This document shows positions 1 to 6,622 of a stretch of DNA of 16,094 bases, piece after piece. Numbering within the stretch: position 1 is the first letter of the stretch; each line of letters opens with the position of its first letter. Position numbers and translations under genes: made by a program. Location of the stretch: NCBI GenBank assembly GCA_905214365.1, contig CAJMMH010000025.1, forward strand, positions 1 to 16,094. The letters are read 5' to 3'. The notes under the pieces are model-generated. The model ran no database searches and was not told where the DNA came from. It saw only the letters and a program-made list of their open reading frames with translations. The DNA comes from an uncultured bacterium. Lineage in GTDB: Bacteria; Bacillota; Clostridia; Lachnospirales; Lachnospiraceae.

Positions 1-1555
1 GCGTTACTCCATTGTTTAACGGAGTGCTGCCATGCTGCTGCAGAAAGCGCTGTACCTGCTCGTTTCCTCCGATTACGGTATGATTCAGGCGTTCCAGTTC
101 TGACTGAATTGTTTGACGTTTTTCGCAGAAATGCTGATAACGTTCTTCTGAAATTAATCCGATCTGATGACCGATTTCTGTCAGTCTGAGATCTGCGTTA
201 TCCTGTCTGAGCAGCAGACGATACTCAGCCCGCGACGTCATCATCCGGTACGGCTCGTGACTTTCCTTGGTTACCAGATCGTCAATCAGAACGCCGATAT
301 ATGCCTGCGAACGGTCAAGCACCAGCTCTTCTCTCTGCAGCGCATGACACGCCGCATTAATTCCGGCAATTAGTCCCTGCGCGGCTGCCTCTTCATAACC
401 GGAGCTTCCGTTGAACTGGCCTGCGCTGTAAAGACCAGTTATATCCTTAAATTCCAGAGTCGGCTTCAGCTGTCTTGGATTGATGCAGTCATACTCAATT
501 GCGTAAGCATTACGGACGATCTTTACATGTTCCAGACCAGGTACTGTCCGATACATGGCATACTGCACGTCCTCAGGAAGAGAGCTTGACATTCCCCCCA
601 GATACATTTCATTGGTATATAATCCTTCCGGCTCAATAAATACCTGATGCCGCTCTTTATCTGCAAACCGCACTACCTTGTCCTCGATGGACGGGCAGTA
701 ACGCGGTCCGGTTCCTTCGATCATTCCGGAATATAACGGCGAACGATCCAGGTTATCCCGGATGATCTGATGCGTCTTTTCATTGGTATATGTCAGCCAG
801 CAAGATGCCTGCTCCTTCTGCACAGATTCCGGATCGGTCTCAAAAGAAAACGGGACAACTCTCGGATCGCCGAACTGCTCATCCATCTTGGAAAAATCAA
901 TGCTTCTGCGGTCAACACGCGCCGGTGTTCCTGTTTTAAATCGGTACATTTCAATTCCAAGCTCTTTCAGCGAATCGGTCAGGTAATTGGCCGCCTGAAG
1001 GCCGTTCGGACCTGTATGCGTGCTAACGTCGCCGTAAATACAGCGCGCTTTCAGATAAGTTCCTGTTGCCAGAATCACACAGCGACAGTGATATACCGCT
1101 CCGGAGTACATCTGCACACCGGCAATCCTTCTGCCCGTACCGTTCTCCTGCGTCCCTTCTTCTGTCAGAAGCTTTACTGCCTCACCCTGGCGAATTGTCA
1201 GATGATCGGTATTTTCCAGCGTCCGTCTCATTTCCTCCGAGTACGCGCGCTTATCCGCCTGAGCCCGCAGTGAATGTACCGATGGCCCCTTGGACGTATT
1301 GAGCATCTTCGACTGAATAAATGTCTTATCAATGTTTTTGCCCATCTCGCCGCCCAGCGCGTCGATTTCCCGCACCAGATGCCCCTTTGAGGTTCCTCCG
1401 ATGTTTGGATTGCACGGCATCATCGCAATGCTCTCTACACTTACGGTAAACAAAATTGTTTCCAGTCCGAGCCGCGCGCATGCCAGGGCTGCTTCACAGC
1501 CGGCATGTCCAGCTCCGACAACGACAATATCATAGGTTTCTTCTAATCCTGGCAT
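1..1555 (-). CDS. mnmG: tRNA uridine-5-carboxymethylaminomethyl modification enzyme MnmG (partial, 3' end outside window)
   Basis: FAD-dependent partner of MnmE. Together they install the (carboxymethyl)aminomethyl group at C5 of wobble U34 in certain tRNAs, in the cytoplasm. The start is ATG at 1555, behind an AGGAGGGG ribosome binding site (about 1562-1569). The N-terminus reads MPGLEETYDIVVVGAGHAGCE, with the GxGxxG dinucleotide-binding loop, and PCNPNIGGTSKG follows near residue 50, where family members usually have PCNPSIGG. About 518 residues are present, with no stop down to base 2. Family members are about 620-630 residues, so roughly the last 100 (the C-terminal helical domain that contacts MnmE and tRNA) lie beyond the left edge. 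It follows mnmE by 28 bases and is probably co-transcribed with it. The reading frame looks intact; truncation is only by the window edge. Confidence 0.97.
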   Translation of the reverse strand, partial: MPGLEETYDIVVVGAGHAGCEAALACARLGLETILFTVSVESIAMMPCNPNIGGTSKGHLVREIDALGGEMGKNIDKTFIQSKMLNTSKGPSVHSLRAQADKRAYSEEMRRTLENTDHLTIRQGEAVKLLTEEGTQENGTGRRIAGVQMYSGAVYHCRCVILATGTYLKARCIYGDVSTHTGPNGLQAANYLTDSLKELGIEMYRFKTGTPARVDRRSIDFSKMDEQFGDPRVVPFSFETDPESVQKEQASCWLTYTNEKTHQIIRDNLDRSPLYSGMIEGTGPRYCPSIEDKVVRFADKERHQVFIEPEGLYTNEMYLGGMSSSLPEDVQYAMYRTVPGLEHVKIVRNAYAIEYDCINPRQLKPTLEFKDITGLYSAGQFNGSSGYEEAAAQGLIAGINAACHALQREELVLDRSQAYIGVLIDDLVTKESHEPYRMMTSRAEYRLLLRQDNADLRLTEIGHQIGLISEERYQHFCEKRQTIQSELERLNHTVIGGNEQVQRFLQQHGSTPLNNGVT

Positions 1556-1583
1556 ATGCCCCTCCTGTCTGTTTCATGTGCTC

Positions 1584-2966
1584 TTATTTTCCCATGCAGA
1601 ACTTTTCAAAGATCCGGTTGACTAAATCATCCTCAACCTCTTCCCCGATGACATAACCGAGACTCCGGTAAGCGTTCATCAGATCAATTGTCAGCAAATC
1701 CTCCGGCACCTCTCCCGACTGCTCAAGCACCAGCTGCAGACTATTTCTGGCATCCTCCATGCACTGCTTCTGTCTGGTGTTGGAAAGAAGCTCTTCATCG
1801 TTCATGGCAATTTCTCCCCGCCCGAACATCTCTGTCACAAGACTCCGAAATGCATCAAGCCCTTCCTCCGTTTTGGCGGAAATGGAGATTACCGGAAACG
1901 AAATTCCTGCCTGCCGGATATCCGATTCCGTCACGGCTGGCTCCAGATCAGATTTATTCATCAGGATCACACAGCGTTTTCCGGTCAGGATTTTCATAAC
2001 CTCCCGGTCATTTTCATCTAACGGTCTGGACGTATCGACAATATAAAGGATCAGATCCGCTTCTGCTGCAGCTTCTCTGGCCCGGTCCACGCCAATCTGT
2101 TCAACCGCGTCCTTCGTCTCATGAATGCCGGCAGTATCAATCATCATAAAACTGATGCCGCTGATTGTCAACTGCTCCTCCAACGTATCCCTTGTCGTTC
2201 CTGCAATTTCCGTTACAATTGCGCGGTCATGTCCGGAAAACAGATTCAGCAACGACGACTTTCCGGCGTTCGGTTTTCCAAGGATTACTGTTTTTACGCC
2301 CTCCCGAAGCATCCGTCCGTCTTCAAACCGGTCAAGCTGCGCGGTAAGCTGACTGCAGACCGATGCAAGCTGGCTGCGCATTTCCTTATCATAGCCATCC
2401 AGAGAAATATGTTCCGGATCATCGAGCGCAGCTTCAATATACGCGATTACATCCAGAATTGTGCCGCGCATTTCCTTTATCTTCCGCAGCATACTTCCCT
2501 GAAGCTGGTTCATCGATGCCTTCAGCGCATAATTGTTCTTTGCGGAAATTACATCCATCACTGCTTCCGCCTCCGACAGATCGATCCGTCCATTCAGGAA
2601 CGCGCGTCTGGTGAACTCGCCCGGTTCCGCCGGTACCGCTCCGTGGTGCAGCACTGCTTCCAGAACCTTTTTCGTCACCAGCATGCCGCCATGGCAGTTG
2701 ATTTCCACCGTATCTTCCGCGGTATAGGAGCGGGGAGCGCGCATGATAGAAACCATTACCTCGTCAATCAGCTGATTTCCGTCATAAATATATCCATAGT
2801 GAATTGTATGACTTTTCTGATTCACCAGTTTCTTTTTTCCGGACACAGAGCGGTACACGCGGTCTGCAATTTCCACTGCGTGTTCTCCCGAAATCCGCAC
2901 AATTCCAATTCCTCCGGCTCCCGGCGCGGTCGCTGTCGCCGCAATTGTTTCCTGGTATCTTTCCAT
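1584..2966 (-). CDS. mnmE: tRNA modification GTPase MnmE (TrmE)
   Basis: GTPase that works with MnmG on U34 of tRNAs ending in A or G at the third anticodon position. At 460 residues it is full length for the family. The N-terminal folate-binding domain spans about residues 1-120 (MERYQETIAATATAPGAGGI). A helical domain follows and encloses the inserted G domain: G1 GKPNAGKS at 230-237, G2 AGTTRD at 255-260, G3 DTAG at 277-280, G4 NKSD at 337-340. The C-terminus is FCMGK, keeping the family's near-terminal catalytic cysteine (Cys457) with Met where Ile is usual. The ribosome binding site is a modest AAAGG about 10 bases before ATG. The gene is the first after the jag terminator and seems to have its own promoter near 3095-3103. 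Confidence 0.98.
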   Translation of the reverse strand: MERYQETIAATATAPGAGGIGIVRISGEHAVEIADRVYRSVSGKKKLVNQKSHTIHYGYIYDGNQLIDEVMVSIMRAPRSYTAEDTVEINCHGGMLVTKKVLEAVLHHGAVPAEPGEFTRRAFLNGRIDLSEAEAVMDVISAKNNYALKASMNQLQGSMLRKIKEMRGTILDVIAYIEAALDDPEHISLDGYDKEMRSQLASVCSQLTAQLDRFEDGRMLREGVKTVILGKPNAGKSSLLNLFSGHDRAIVTEIAGTTRDTLEEQLTISGISFMMIDTAGIHETKDAVEQIGVDRAREAAAEADLILYIVDTSRPLDENDREVMKILTGKRCVILMNKSDLEPAVTESDIRQAGISFPVISISAKTEEGLDAFRSLVTEMFGRGEIAMNDEELLSNTRQKQCMEDARNSLQLVLEQSGEVPEDLLTIDLMNAYRSLGYVIGEEVEDDLVNRIFEKFCMGK

Positions 2967-3094
2967 ATCCGCTCTGCCTTTCTTTTCCTGTCAATCTTTC
3001 TACCAACTATTTTGCTCCTGGTTTCCGTCTCTGCAGCATGCCGTATTTTCCAGCAAACTGATGGTTCTGAAATACCAGGACAACATTCCACTTT

Positions 3095-3103
3095 ATTGTA
3101 CCA
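3095..3103 (-). promoter_or_regulatory. Likely mnmE promoter (extended -10)
   Basis: Reading leftward, the minus strand has TG-G-TACAAT: an extended -10 with the hexamer TACAAT at 3100-3095 and TG at 3103-3102. Seventeen bases upstream there is only a T-rich hexamer, so the -35 is poor, as is common for extended -10 promoters. It would give a leader of about 120 bases before mnmE. The call rests on motif match and position only. Confidence 0.45.
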
Positions 3104-3174
3104 CAATCCGTCCATGAAAAAAAGCAGGATGCCGTATTGTTTCTCGGTCTTGTTTACTTGTACCAATTTCTTTC

Positions 3175-3203
3175 TTGTGAAACTGTTTATTCTGTTGTAT
3201 ACT
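3175..3203 (+). promoter_or_regulatory. Sigma-A-type promoter pointing right, into the jag-mnmE gap
   Basis: TTGTGA (3175-3180) and TATACT (3198-3203) are separated by exactly 17 bases on the plus strand. The -10 is the left arm of a 7-bp inverted repeat (TATACTT-ACAG-AAGTATA, 3198-3215), which could be an operator covering the start site. No protein gene lies downstream on this strand before the terminator at 3316-3350. A transcript starting near 3210 would be a short non-coding RNA. Confidence 0.45.
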
Positions 3204-3209
3204 TACAGA

Positions 3210-3355
3210 AGTATATGCGGCTGTGCAAAAGCGCAAGTGAGCTTTCGCAATGCGCCTTGAAGCTGCTGCTGGAAACGACGCGTGTTGTCAATTACGCAGG
3301 CCTTGTCCGTGGAAAAAAAACAGCGTGGCCGGGGCGGTCACGCTGTTTTTCTGCT
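3210..3355 (+). ncRNA. Candidate small RNA between jag and mnmE (unrecognised)
   Basis: This entry is inferred from a plus-strand promoter (3175-3203) and a hairpin followed by T-rich sequence (3316-3350 and beyond) about 140 bases apart. Between them are short possible stems: AAAGC/GCTTT near 3228-3249, GCGCA/TGCGC near 3231-3255 and GCGT/ACGC near 3281-3298. I do not recognise an RNA family. An open frame from the ATG at 3216 has no ribosome binding site and runs antisense into jag, so a coding role is unlikely. The alternative is that the promoter match is chance and the stretch is only 3' untranslated sequence. Confidence 0.3.
3316..3350 (-). terminator. Intrinsic terminator after jag, possibly bidirectional
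   Basis: A 15-position stem (3316-3330 with 3336-3350) has a 5-base loop (3331-3335). Its core is ACAGCGTG/CACGCTGT, flanked by A and T runs. It lies 15 bases past the jag stop. Read on the minus strand, the stem runs into eight T residues (3320-3313), as expected for an intrinsic terminator, with one C-A mismatch at the 3328/3338 pair. On the plus strand that pair is a G-U wobble and the following sequence is also T-rich, so it may stop transcription in both directions. Confidence 0.9.
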
Positions 3356-3365
3356 TTTTATTTAC

Positions 3366-4169
3366 TTACTCTTCCGCGTCAGACGGCTCTTCTGTCTGAT
3401 CCGCAAACGAGGTTTCTGCTTCCTGACCTGTACGCTCGGTACGGCTATATCTGCCGCTGCCATAGCGTCCTGTGCCCTGCTGTCTGCGTCCGTAACCTCC
3501 GCGGCTGCTGTAGCTGCGGTCTTCATAACGTCTCGGCGCATCCTTCTTCATCAGGACAACCACATGACGGAACGGCTCCTCGCCTTCACTCTTGGTATAC
3601 ACGTACTTATCATCCTGAAGCGCGGAATGAATGATTCTGCGCTCGTAAGGATTCATCGGTTCCAGCGCAACCGGACGTCTGGTGCGCTTTACCTTGTACG
3701 CGATGTTCTTCGCCAGCATTTCCAGTGTTTCTTTTCTTCTCTCACGGTAATTCTCGGTATCAAGCTTTACACGGATATACTCTTCGCTGTTTTTGTTGAT
3801 CACAAGACTTACCAGATGCTGAAGCGAATCCAACGTCTGTCCGCGCTTTCCGATCAGAACGCCCATCTCGCCTCCGGTCAGAACGATATCAACGGTCTGC
3901 TCTTCCCGGTCATAGCTGATGTCAATGGTCACATCCATGTTCATCTCCTGGAATACCTTGCGCAGAAACTCTTCACCCTCATCCAGAAACGTCTTCTTGC
4001 GGCGTGCCTGGATCACTGCCGGCCTGGAACCAATAAATCCAAGAAGTCCGCTGGAGCCCTTCTCAAGCACTTCATACTCCAGCTGATCGCTTGGGATTCC
4101 AAGTTCCAGCAGCGCTTTATTCACTGCTTCTTCAACGCTTTTGGCCGAAAAAGTTGTAAATTCACCCAT
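3366..4169 (-). CDS. jag: KH/R3H RNA-binding protein Jag (KhpB/EloR)
   Basis: Cytoplasmic RNA-binding protein. In other Firmicutes, Jag/KhpB/EloR binds many transcripts and influences cell elongation and division. Domains in order: Jag-N, about residues 1-52 (MGEFTTFSAKSVEEAVNKAL, then SSGLLGFIGSRPA); a KH domain with the GxxG loop GKRG at 107-110; and an R3H domain with R177-x3-H181 in EPMNPYERRIIH. After residue 211 comes a low-complexity tail rich in Arg, Gly, Tyr and Ser with several RG pairs, ending in an acidic stretch. The total is 267 residues, longer than B. subtilis-type Jag mainly because of this tail. ATG at 4169 is preceded by AGGGGG at 7-base spacing. Only 14 bases separate it from the yidC stop, so the two are co-transcribed and perhaps translationally coupled. 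Confidence 0.96.
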   Translation of the reverse strand: MGEFTTFSAKSVEEAVNKALLELGIPSDQLEYEVLEKGSSGLLGFIGSRPAVIQARRKKTFLDEGEEFLRKVFQEMNMDVTIDISYDREEQTVDIVLTGGEMGVLIGKRGQTLDSLQHLVSLVINKNSEEYIRVKLDTENYRERRKETLEMLAKNIAYKVKRTRRPVALEPMNPYERRIIHSALQDDKYVYTKSEGEEPFRHVVVLMKKDAPRRYEDRSYSSRGGYGRRQQGTGRYGSGRYSRTERTGQEAETSFADQTEEPSDAEE

Positions 4170-4183
4170 GAAAAAACCCCCTG

Positions 4184-5464
4184 TTACTTCTTGTTGTTCT
4201 TTTCGTTGTACTGCTGCACCATTCCTGCCTTGGAAGCAAGCTTTCCTTTCTTGGTATTGGTATTGTTGTAATAGCTGGTAGACTTTTCAATCTGCTCGGA
4301 AACACGCTCTTTAACCTCAGCCTGCTTCTTCTTTTCCAGCTCCTGCTCTTCTTCAAGCGTTCTTACATTCATTACCGGCTTTGCCTTTAACGGTTTCTGG
4401 CCCTGCTTGATTCTCTTGGCGTTTACCTTCTCGATGTTCTTCTCAACCATCTCGTTGACGTCAATCCGCTCCATATACTTATTGATGACCAGCTGTGTGA
4501 TAATCTGTACAACCGAAGACGCAATCCAGTATACACCGATACCTGCGGAGAACGTAAAGCAGAAAAATACGGACATTAACGGCATCATGATGTTCATTGT
4601 CTTCATGGTGCTTCCCATCGTATCGTCTGTCTTCGTGTTGCTCGCCGGGCTCATCATCTTGGAGCTGAGCCACTGGGTCAGACCTGCAAGGATCGGGATC
4701 AGAACGCCCGGCCACAGCTGCGCAGACGGAGCCGTTGCCAGATCGATGCCGAGGAAATAGTTGATGTGCATGATCTTCGGCAGGATCGACTCAACCTCCT
4801 GCTGCAGGTTCGGGAAGAACTGCATGAACTTGTTCCACTCCGCCTGATCGAAGTTGTAGAACAGGTCGATGATGTAGTTTCCGCCCTGCTGCAGATACTC
4901 TAGGCTGATTCCGTTGCTGGTTGCTAGATCAGAGAACTTACTTACGCCGTCTGCGGTTTCCAGAACAGTTTCCGCATATCCCGGAATCGCGGTCAGCTTT
5001 TCCATTAACGGTACATAAATGTCCTTGATCTTGCTTACATATCCCGGAATCTTATAAATAACCTGATACAGAGCGAACAGAATCGGCATCTGGATCAGAA
5101 GCTGCGCGCAGCCGCCGACCGGGCTGGTTCCGTATTTCTCGTAAACCTCTTTGATTTCGGCCTGCTGCTTCATCAGCATTTCGTTGTACTTCGGATTGCT
5201 CTTGTCCAGATTCTGATACTTTTTCTGGATCGCCTGCAGCTCCGGAGACATAATTGAATTCAGTTTTGTGAATTTCTGCTGTTTGATTGACAGCGGAAGC
5301 ATCAGCGCTTTCGTAATCAGCGTAAACAGAATGATGCTGATACCGATATTCGGAATTGACAGCATGTCCAGAAATTCGTAGATTCCGTTCATCACAAAGC
5401 CGAGCACTTTTGCGACCGGCCCGATGATAAACCAGTTACTTTGGGTCAGTGACAGTAAATCCAC
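4184..5464 (-). CDS. yidC: Membrane protein insertase YidC/Oxa1/SpoIIIJ family
   Basis: Inserts and folds membrane proteins, alone or with SecYEG. The start is GTG at 5464, behind AAGGAGG at about 7-base spacing. An in-frame TAA just upstream leaves no other start, and the nearby ATG at 5469 is out of frame. There is no lipobox signal peptide. Hydrophobic segments: about 11-35, 42-58, 115-139, 252-270 and 290-328. A charged cytoplasmic helical hairpin lies at about 61-112, and a basic Lys-rich tail after 330 may contact ribosomes. Lys52 (LITKALMLPL) sits where the family's groove Arg is usually found. At 426 residues it is much longer than the ~260 of SpoIIIJ, owing to a ~110-residue loop (about 140-250) and the long C-tail. 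Clostridial homologues often share this build (from memory). Its position between yidD and jag is the standard one. Confidence 0.97.
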   Translation of the reverse strand: MDLLSLTQSNWFIIGPVAKVLGFVMNGIYEFLDMLSIPNIGISIILFTLITKALMLPLSIKQQKFTKLNSIMSPELQAIQKKYQNLDKSNPKYNEMLMKQQAEIKEVYEKYGTSPVGGCAQLLIQMPILFALYQVIYKIPGYVSKIKDIYVPLMEKLTAIPGYAETVLETADGVSKFSDLATSNGISLEYLQQGGNYIIDLFYNFDQAEWNKFMQFFPNLQQEVESILPKIMHINYFLGIDLATAPSAQLWPGVLIPILAGLTQWLSSKMMSPASNTKTDDTMGSTMKTMNIMMPLMSVFFCFTFSAGIGVYWIASSVVQIITQLVINKYMERIDVNEMVEKNIEKVNAKRIKQGQKPLKAKPVMNVRTLEEEQELEKKKQAEVKERVSEQIEKSTSYYNNTNTKKGKLASKAGMVQQYNEKNNKK

Positions 5465-5481
5465 TCCATTTCCTCCTTAAT

Positions 5482-5515
5482 CGGCCCCAAAAGGCCGCGG
5501 CGCGCGCCTGCGCCG
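5482..5515 (-). other. Two tandem GC-rich hairpins filling the yidD-yidC gap
   Basis: Two perfect inverted repeats lie side by side: CGGCC/GGCCG (5482-5486 with 5493-5497, 6-base loop) and CGGCGC/GCGCCG (5498-5503 with 5510-5515, 6-base loop). They occupy nearly all of the 55 bases between the yidD stop and the yidC ribosome binding site (about 5471-5477). No T-run follows in either direction, so they are not intrinsic terminators. RNA processing, stability or control of yidC translation are possible roles, all inferred. Confidence 0.6.
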
Positions 5516-5519
5516 AATC

Positions 5520-5732
5520 TTACGGAACAGGGTCGTACCCCCCTTTTGAAAAAGGATTGCAGCGCAAGATTCTCCATAGTGCCAGAAAAAAGCCCTTAAA
5601 AGCACCATACTTTTCGAGAGCTTCAATCGCATATTGAGAACATGTGGGGGTATATATGCAGTGACATCTTACTTTTAAAGGTGATAAATATTTCTGATAT
5701 AAACGGATACACGAAATCATCAAACGTTTCAA
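5520..5732 (-). CDS. yidD: Membrane protein insertion efficiency factor YidD
   Basis: Small membrane-associated protein thought to aid YidC-dependent insertion. It has 70 residues, the usual size. The family signature is complete: an IRLYQKYLSPL-type start, PTCSQYA with the conserved Cys, YGAFKGFFLALWR, and the terminal RCNPFSKGGYDPVP. The extra Cys-His-Cys at about 23-25 stands where the family has a conserved Cys-Arg. The start is TTG at 5732, preceded by GTGAG overlapping the rnpA stop codon. An ATG four codons in (5720) is possible, but the TTG start gives the family-typical MKRL opening. The gap to rnpA is 7 bases, so translational coupling is likely. Confidence 0.95.
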   Translation of the reverse strand: MKRLMISCIRLYQKYLSPLKVRCHCIYTPTCSQYAIEALEKYGAFKGFFLALWRILRCNPFSKGGYDPVP

Positions 5733-5739
5733 AATAAGC

Positions 5740-6087
5740 TCACTTCGATTCTGAAATAAATATCCGGTGCATTCTTCCCAGGTGAAGAACCGCCCGCTCC
5801 ATCTCCATTAATCCCTGTTCCTTTGCCATCGGTCTGGCAACAATCACGATGTCCAATCCCTGTACCAGTTCATTTTCGTGCAGCCGGCAGCTTTCCCTGA
5901 TGACTCTGGTGACACGGTGACGCACAACACTGTTCCCCACCTTTTTGCTCACGGAAATTCCGATTCTCGTATCGTCTCTTCCGCTCGGTTTCACGTACAT
6001 AACCAGACTCTTATTGGCAAATGAATGCCGGTACCGATAAACTTCCTGAAAATCACTGTTTTTCTTTAATGAATTAATGCAGCTCAT
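5740..6087 (-). CDS. rnpA: Ribonuclease P protein component RnpA
   Basis: Protein subunit of RNase P, which binds the catalytic RNA and the 5' leader of pre-tRNA. I place the start at ATG 6087 (MSCINSLKKNSDFQEVY), giving 115 residues, the family length. It has AAGGA six bases upstream, and homologues begin at SLKKNSDF. The frame extends to an ATG at 6129, but that would add 14 residues unlike the family and start inside a perfect hairpin. The RNR signature is altered: GNSVVRHRVTRVIRE, with His57 for Asn and Thr60 for the usual Lys. I recall similar forms in Lachnospiraceae RnpA. The gene is co-transcribed with rpmH upstream and yidD downstream. Confidence 0.96.
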   Translation of the reverse strand: MSCINSLKKNSDFQEVYRYRHSFANKSLVMYVKPSGRDDTRIGISVSKKVGNSVVRHRVTRVIRESCRLHENELVQGLDIVIVARPMAKEQGLMEMERAVLHLGRMHRIFISESK

Positions 6088-6102
6088 TTCTCTTCCTTTG
6101 CA

Positions 6103-6139
6103 AGAGGCTGCATTGCATTTAACATGCAATGCAGCCTCT
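6103..6139 (-). other. Perfect 16-bp hairpin between rpmH and rnpA
   Basis: Bases 6103-6118 (AGAGGCTGCATTGCAT) and 6124-6139 are exact reverse complements around a 5-base loop. On the transcript the stem ends three bases before the rnpA ribosome binding site (6099-6091). No T-run follows on either strand, so it is not an intrinsic terminator. It may set the relative amounts of L34 and RnpA by processing, 3'-end protection of rpmH mRNA or partial occlusion of the rnpA site. These roles are inferred. Confidence 0.75.
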
Positions 6140-6162
6140 GCGAAACATATCTGTATTTGGAT

Positions 6163-6297
6163 TTATGCAGACAGAACCTTTCTTCCCTTAGCTCTTCTTG
6201 CAGCTAAAACCTTTCTTCCACCTGCTGTGCTCATTCTCGCACGGAAACCGTGAACCTTTGCATGAGATCTCTTCTTCGGCTGAAATGTCATCTTCAT
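6163..6297 (-). CDS. rpmH: 50S ribosomal protein L34
   Basis: Small basic protein of the large ribosomal subunit. Translating the minus strand from ATG 6297 gives 44 residues, starting MKMTFQPKKRSHAKVHGFRA and ending RRAKGRKVLSA, then TAA at 6163-6165. Length and the KVHGFRARMST...GGRKVLAARRAKGRK core match L34 throughout. A textbook AAAGGAGGTG lies 7 bases before the start. It is the first gene of the leftward unit and is driven by the promoter at 6408-6437. Confidence 0.98.
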   Translation of the reverse strand: MKMTFQPKKRSHAKVHGFRARMSTAGGRKVLAARRAKGRKVLSA

Positions 6298-6328
6298 AAC
6301 GAAACACCTCCTTTTATCTTTCCTGTTT

Positions 6329-6374
6329 GTTTCAGCTCCTTTGACAGTCCTGAAATGCCTCAGTCAGCTGAAAC
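6329..6374 (-). promoter_or_regulatory. Structured 5' leader of rpmH
   Basis: The ~104-base leader between the predicted start site (about 6401) and rpmH contains a perfect 9-bp stem, GTTTCAGCT (6329-6337) with AGCTGAAAC (6366-6374). A smaller CTGA/TCAG stem can form inside it. The stem ends about 15 bases before the ribosome binding site. It could be an autoregulatory leader or an mRNA-stabilising stem. I do not recognise a known riboswitch or ribosomal-protein leader. Confidence 0.4.
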
Positions 6375-6407
6375 GATCTGTTCTTTCAAAAATTGGACAT
6401 CACGCCA

Positions 6408-6437
6408 ATTATATGATAACAGATAGGCTTTCGTCAA
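6408..6437 (-). promoter_or_regulatory. Promoter of the rpmH-rnpA-yidD-yidC-jag unit
   Basis: Reading leftward on the minus strand, TTGACG (6437-6432) and a perfect TATAAT (6413-6408) are 18 bases apart. Transcription should start near 6401. Immediately upstream of the -35 are A-tracts (T-runs on the plus strand from 6442), which could act as an UP element. This fits a strong promoter for a ribosomal protein gene. Confidence 0.9.
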
Positions 6438-6441
6438 GAGC

Positions 6442-6487
6442 TTTTTTGCAGTTTTTCTCAGGTTTTTTCCTGCTTTTTTCCGCTTTT
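6442..6487. other. Helically phased T-tracts (probable bent DNA)
   Basis: Runs of T at 6442-6447, 6452-6456, 6463-6468, 6474-6479 and 6484-6487 have centres 9-11.5 bases apart, close to one helical turn. Phased A/T-tracts of this kind bend DNA. The block lies between the rpmH promoter and the first DnaA box. From 6488 to 6592 I see no gene or clear signal. Confidence 0.6.
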
Positions 6488-6606
6488 CCCGACGGATTCC
6501 GTCCTCCATCCTTCCAATTCCGAATCCAGCGGCAGATTCAGCTTCATTTATCCTCGGATTAATTAAGCAGATATTCGCAATCCGCATCCGATTTATCCAC
6601 AAATTA

Positions 6607-6622
6607 ACTGGTATAAACCAGT
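6607..6622. repeat. Short palindrome inside the origin
   Basis: ACTGGT (6607-6612) and ACCAGT (6617-6622) form a 6-bp inverted repeat with a 4-base loop, just after the first DnaA box and followed by CCTTTTT. It could be a protein-binding dyad or a weak plus-strand terminator. There is no gene to terminate on that strand, so its meaning is unknown. Confidence 0.35.

Noticed and set aside
2121..3260. 379-codon open frame on the plus strand opposite mnmE
   Set aside because: It is antisense to the whole 5' half of mnmE, has no recognisable domain or binding site, and its protein has the Cys/His/Arg-rich look of an opposite-strand shadow.
3286..3291. TTGACA on the minus strand as a -35 for mnmE
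   Set aside because: No acceptable -10 lies 16-18 bases downstream on that strand.
3282..4271. 329-codon open frame on the plus strand opposite jag
   Set aside because: It covers the terminator and jag on the wrong strand, and shows no protein family features.
6088..6129. N-terminal extension of rnpA by 14 codons
   Set aside because: The upstream ATG is inside a perfect hairpin. The added residues do not resemble RnpA, and ATG 6087 has a good ribosome binding site.
6103..6139. rpmH-rnpA hairpin as an intrinsic terminator
   Set aside because: No T-run follows the stem on either strand, and rnpA and yidD have no promoter I can see between them and rpmH.
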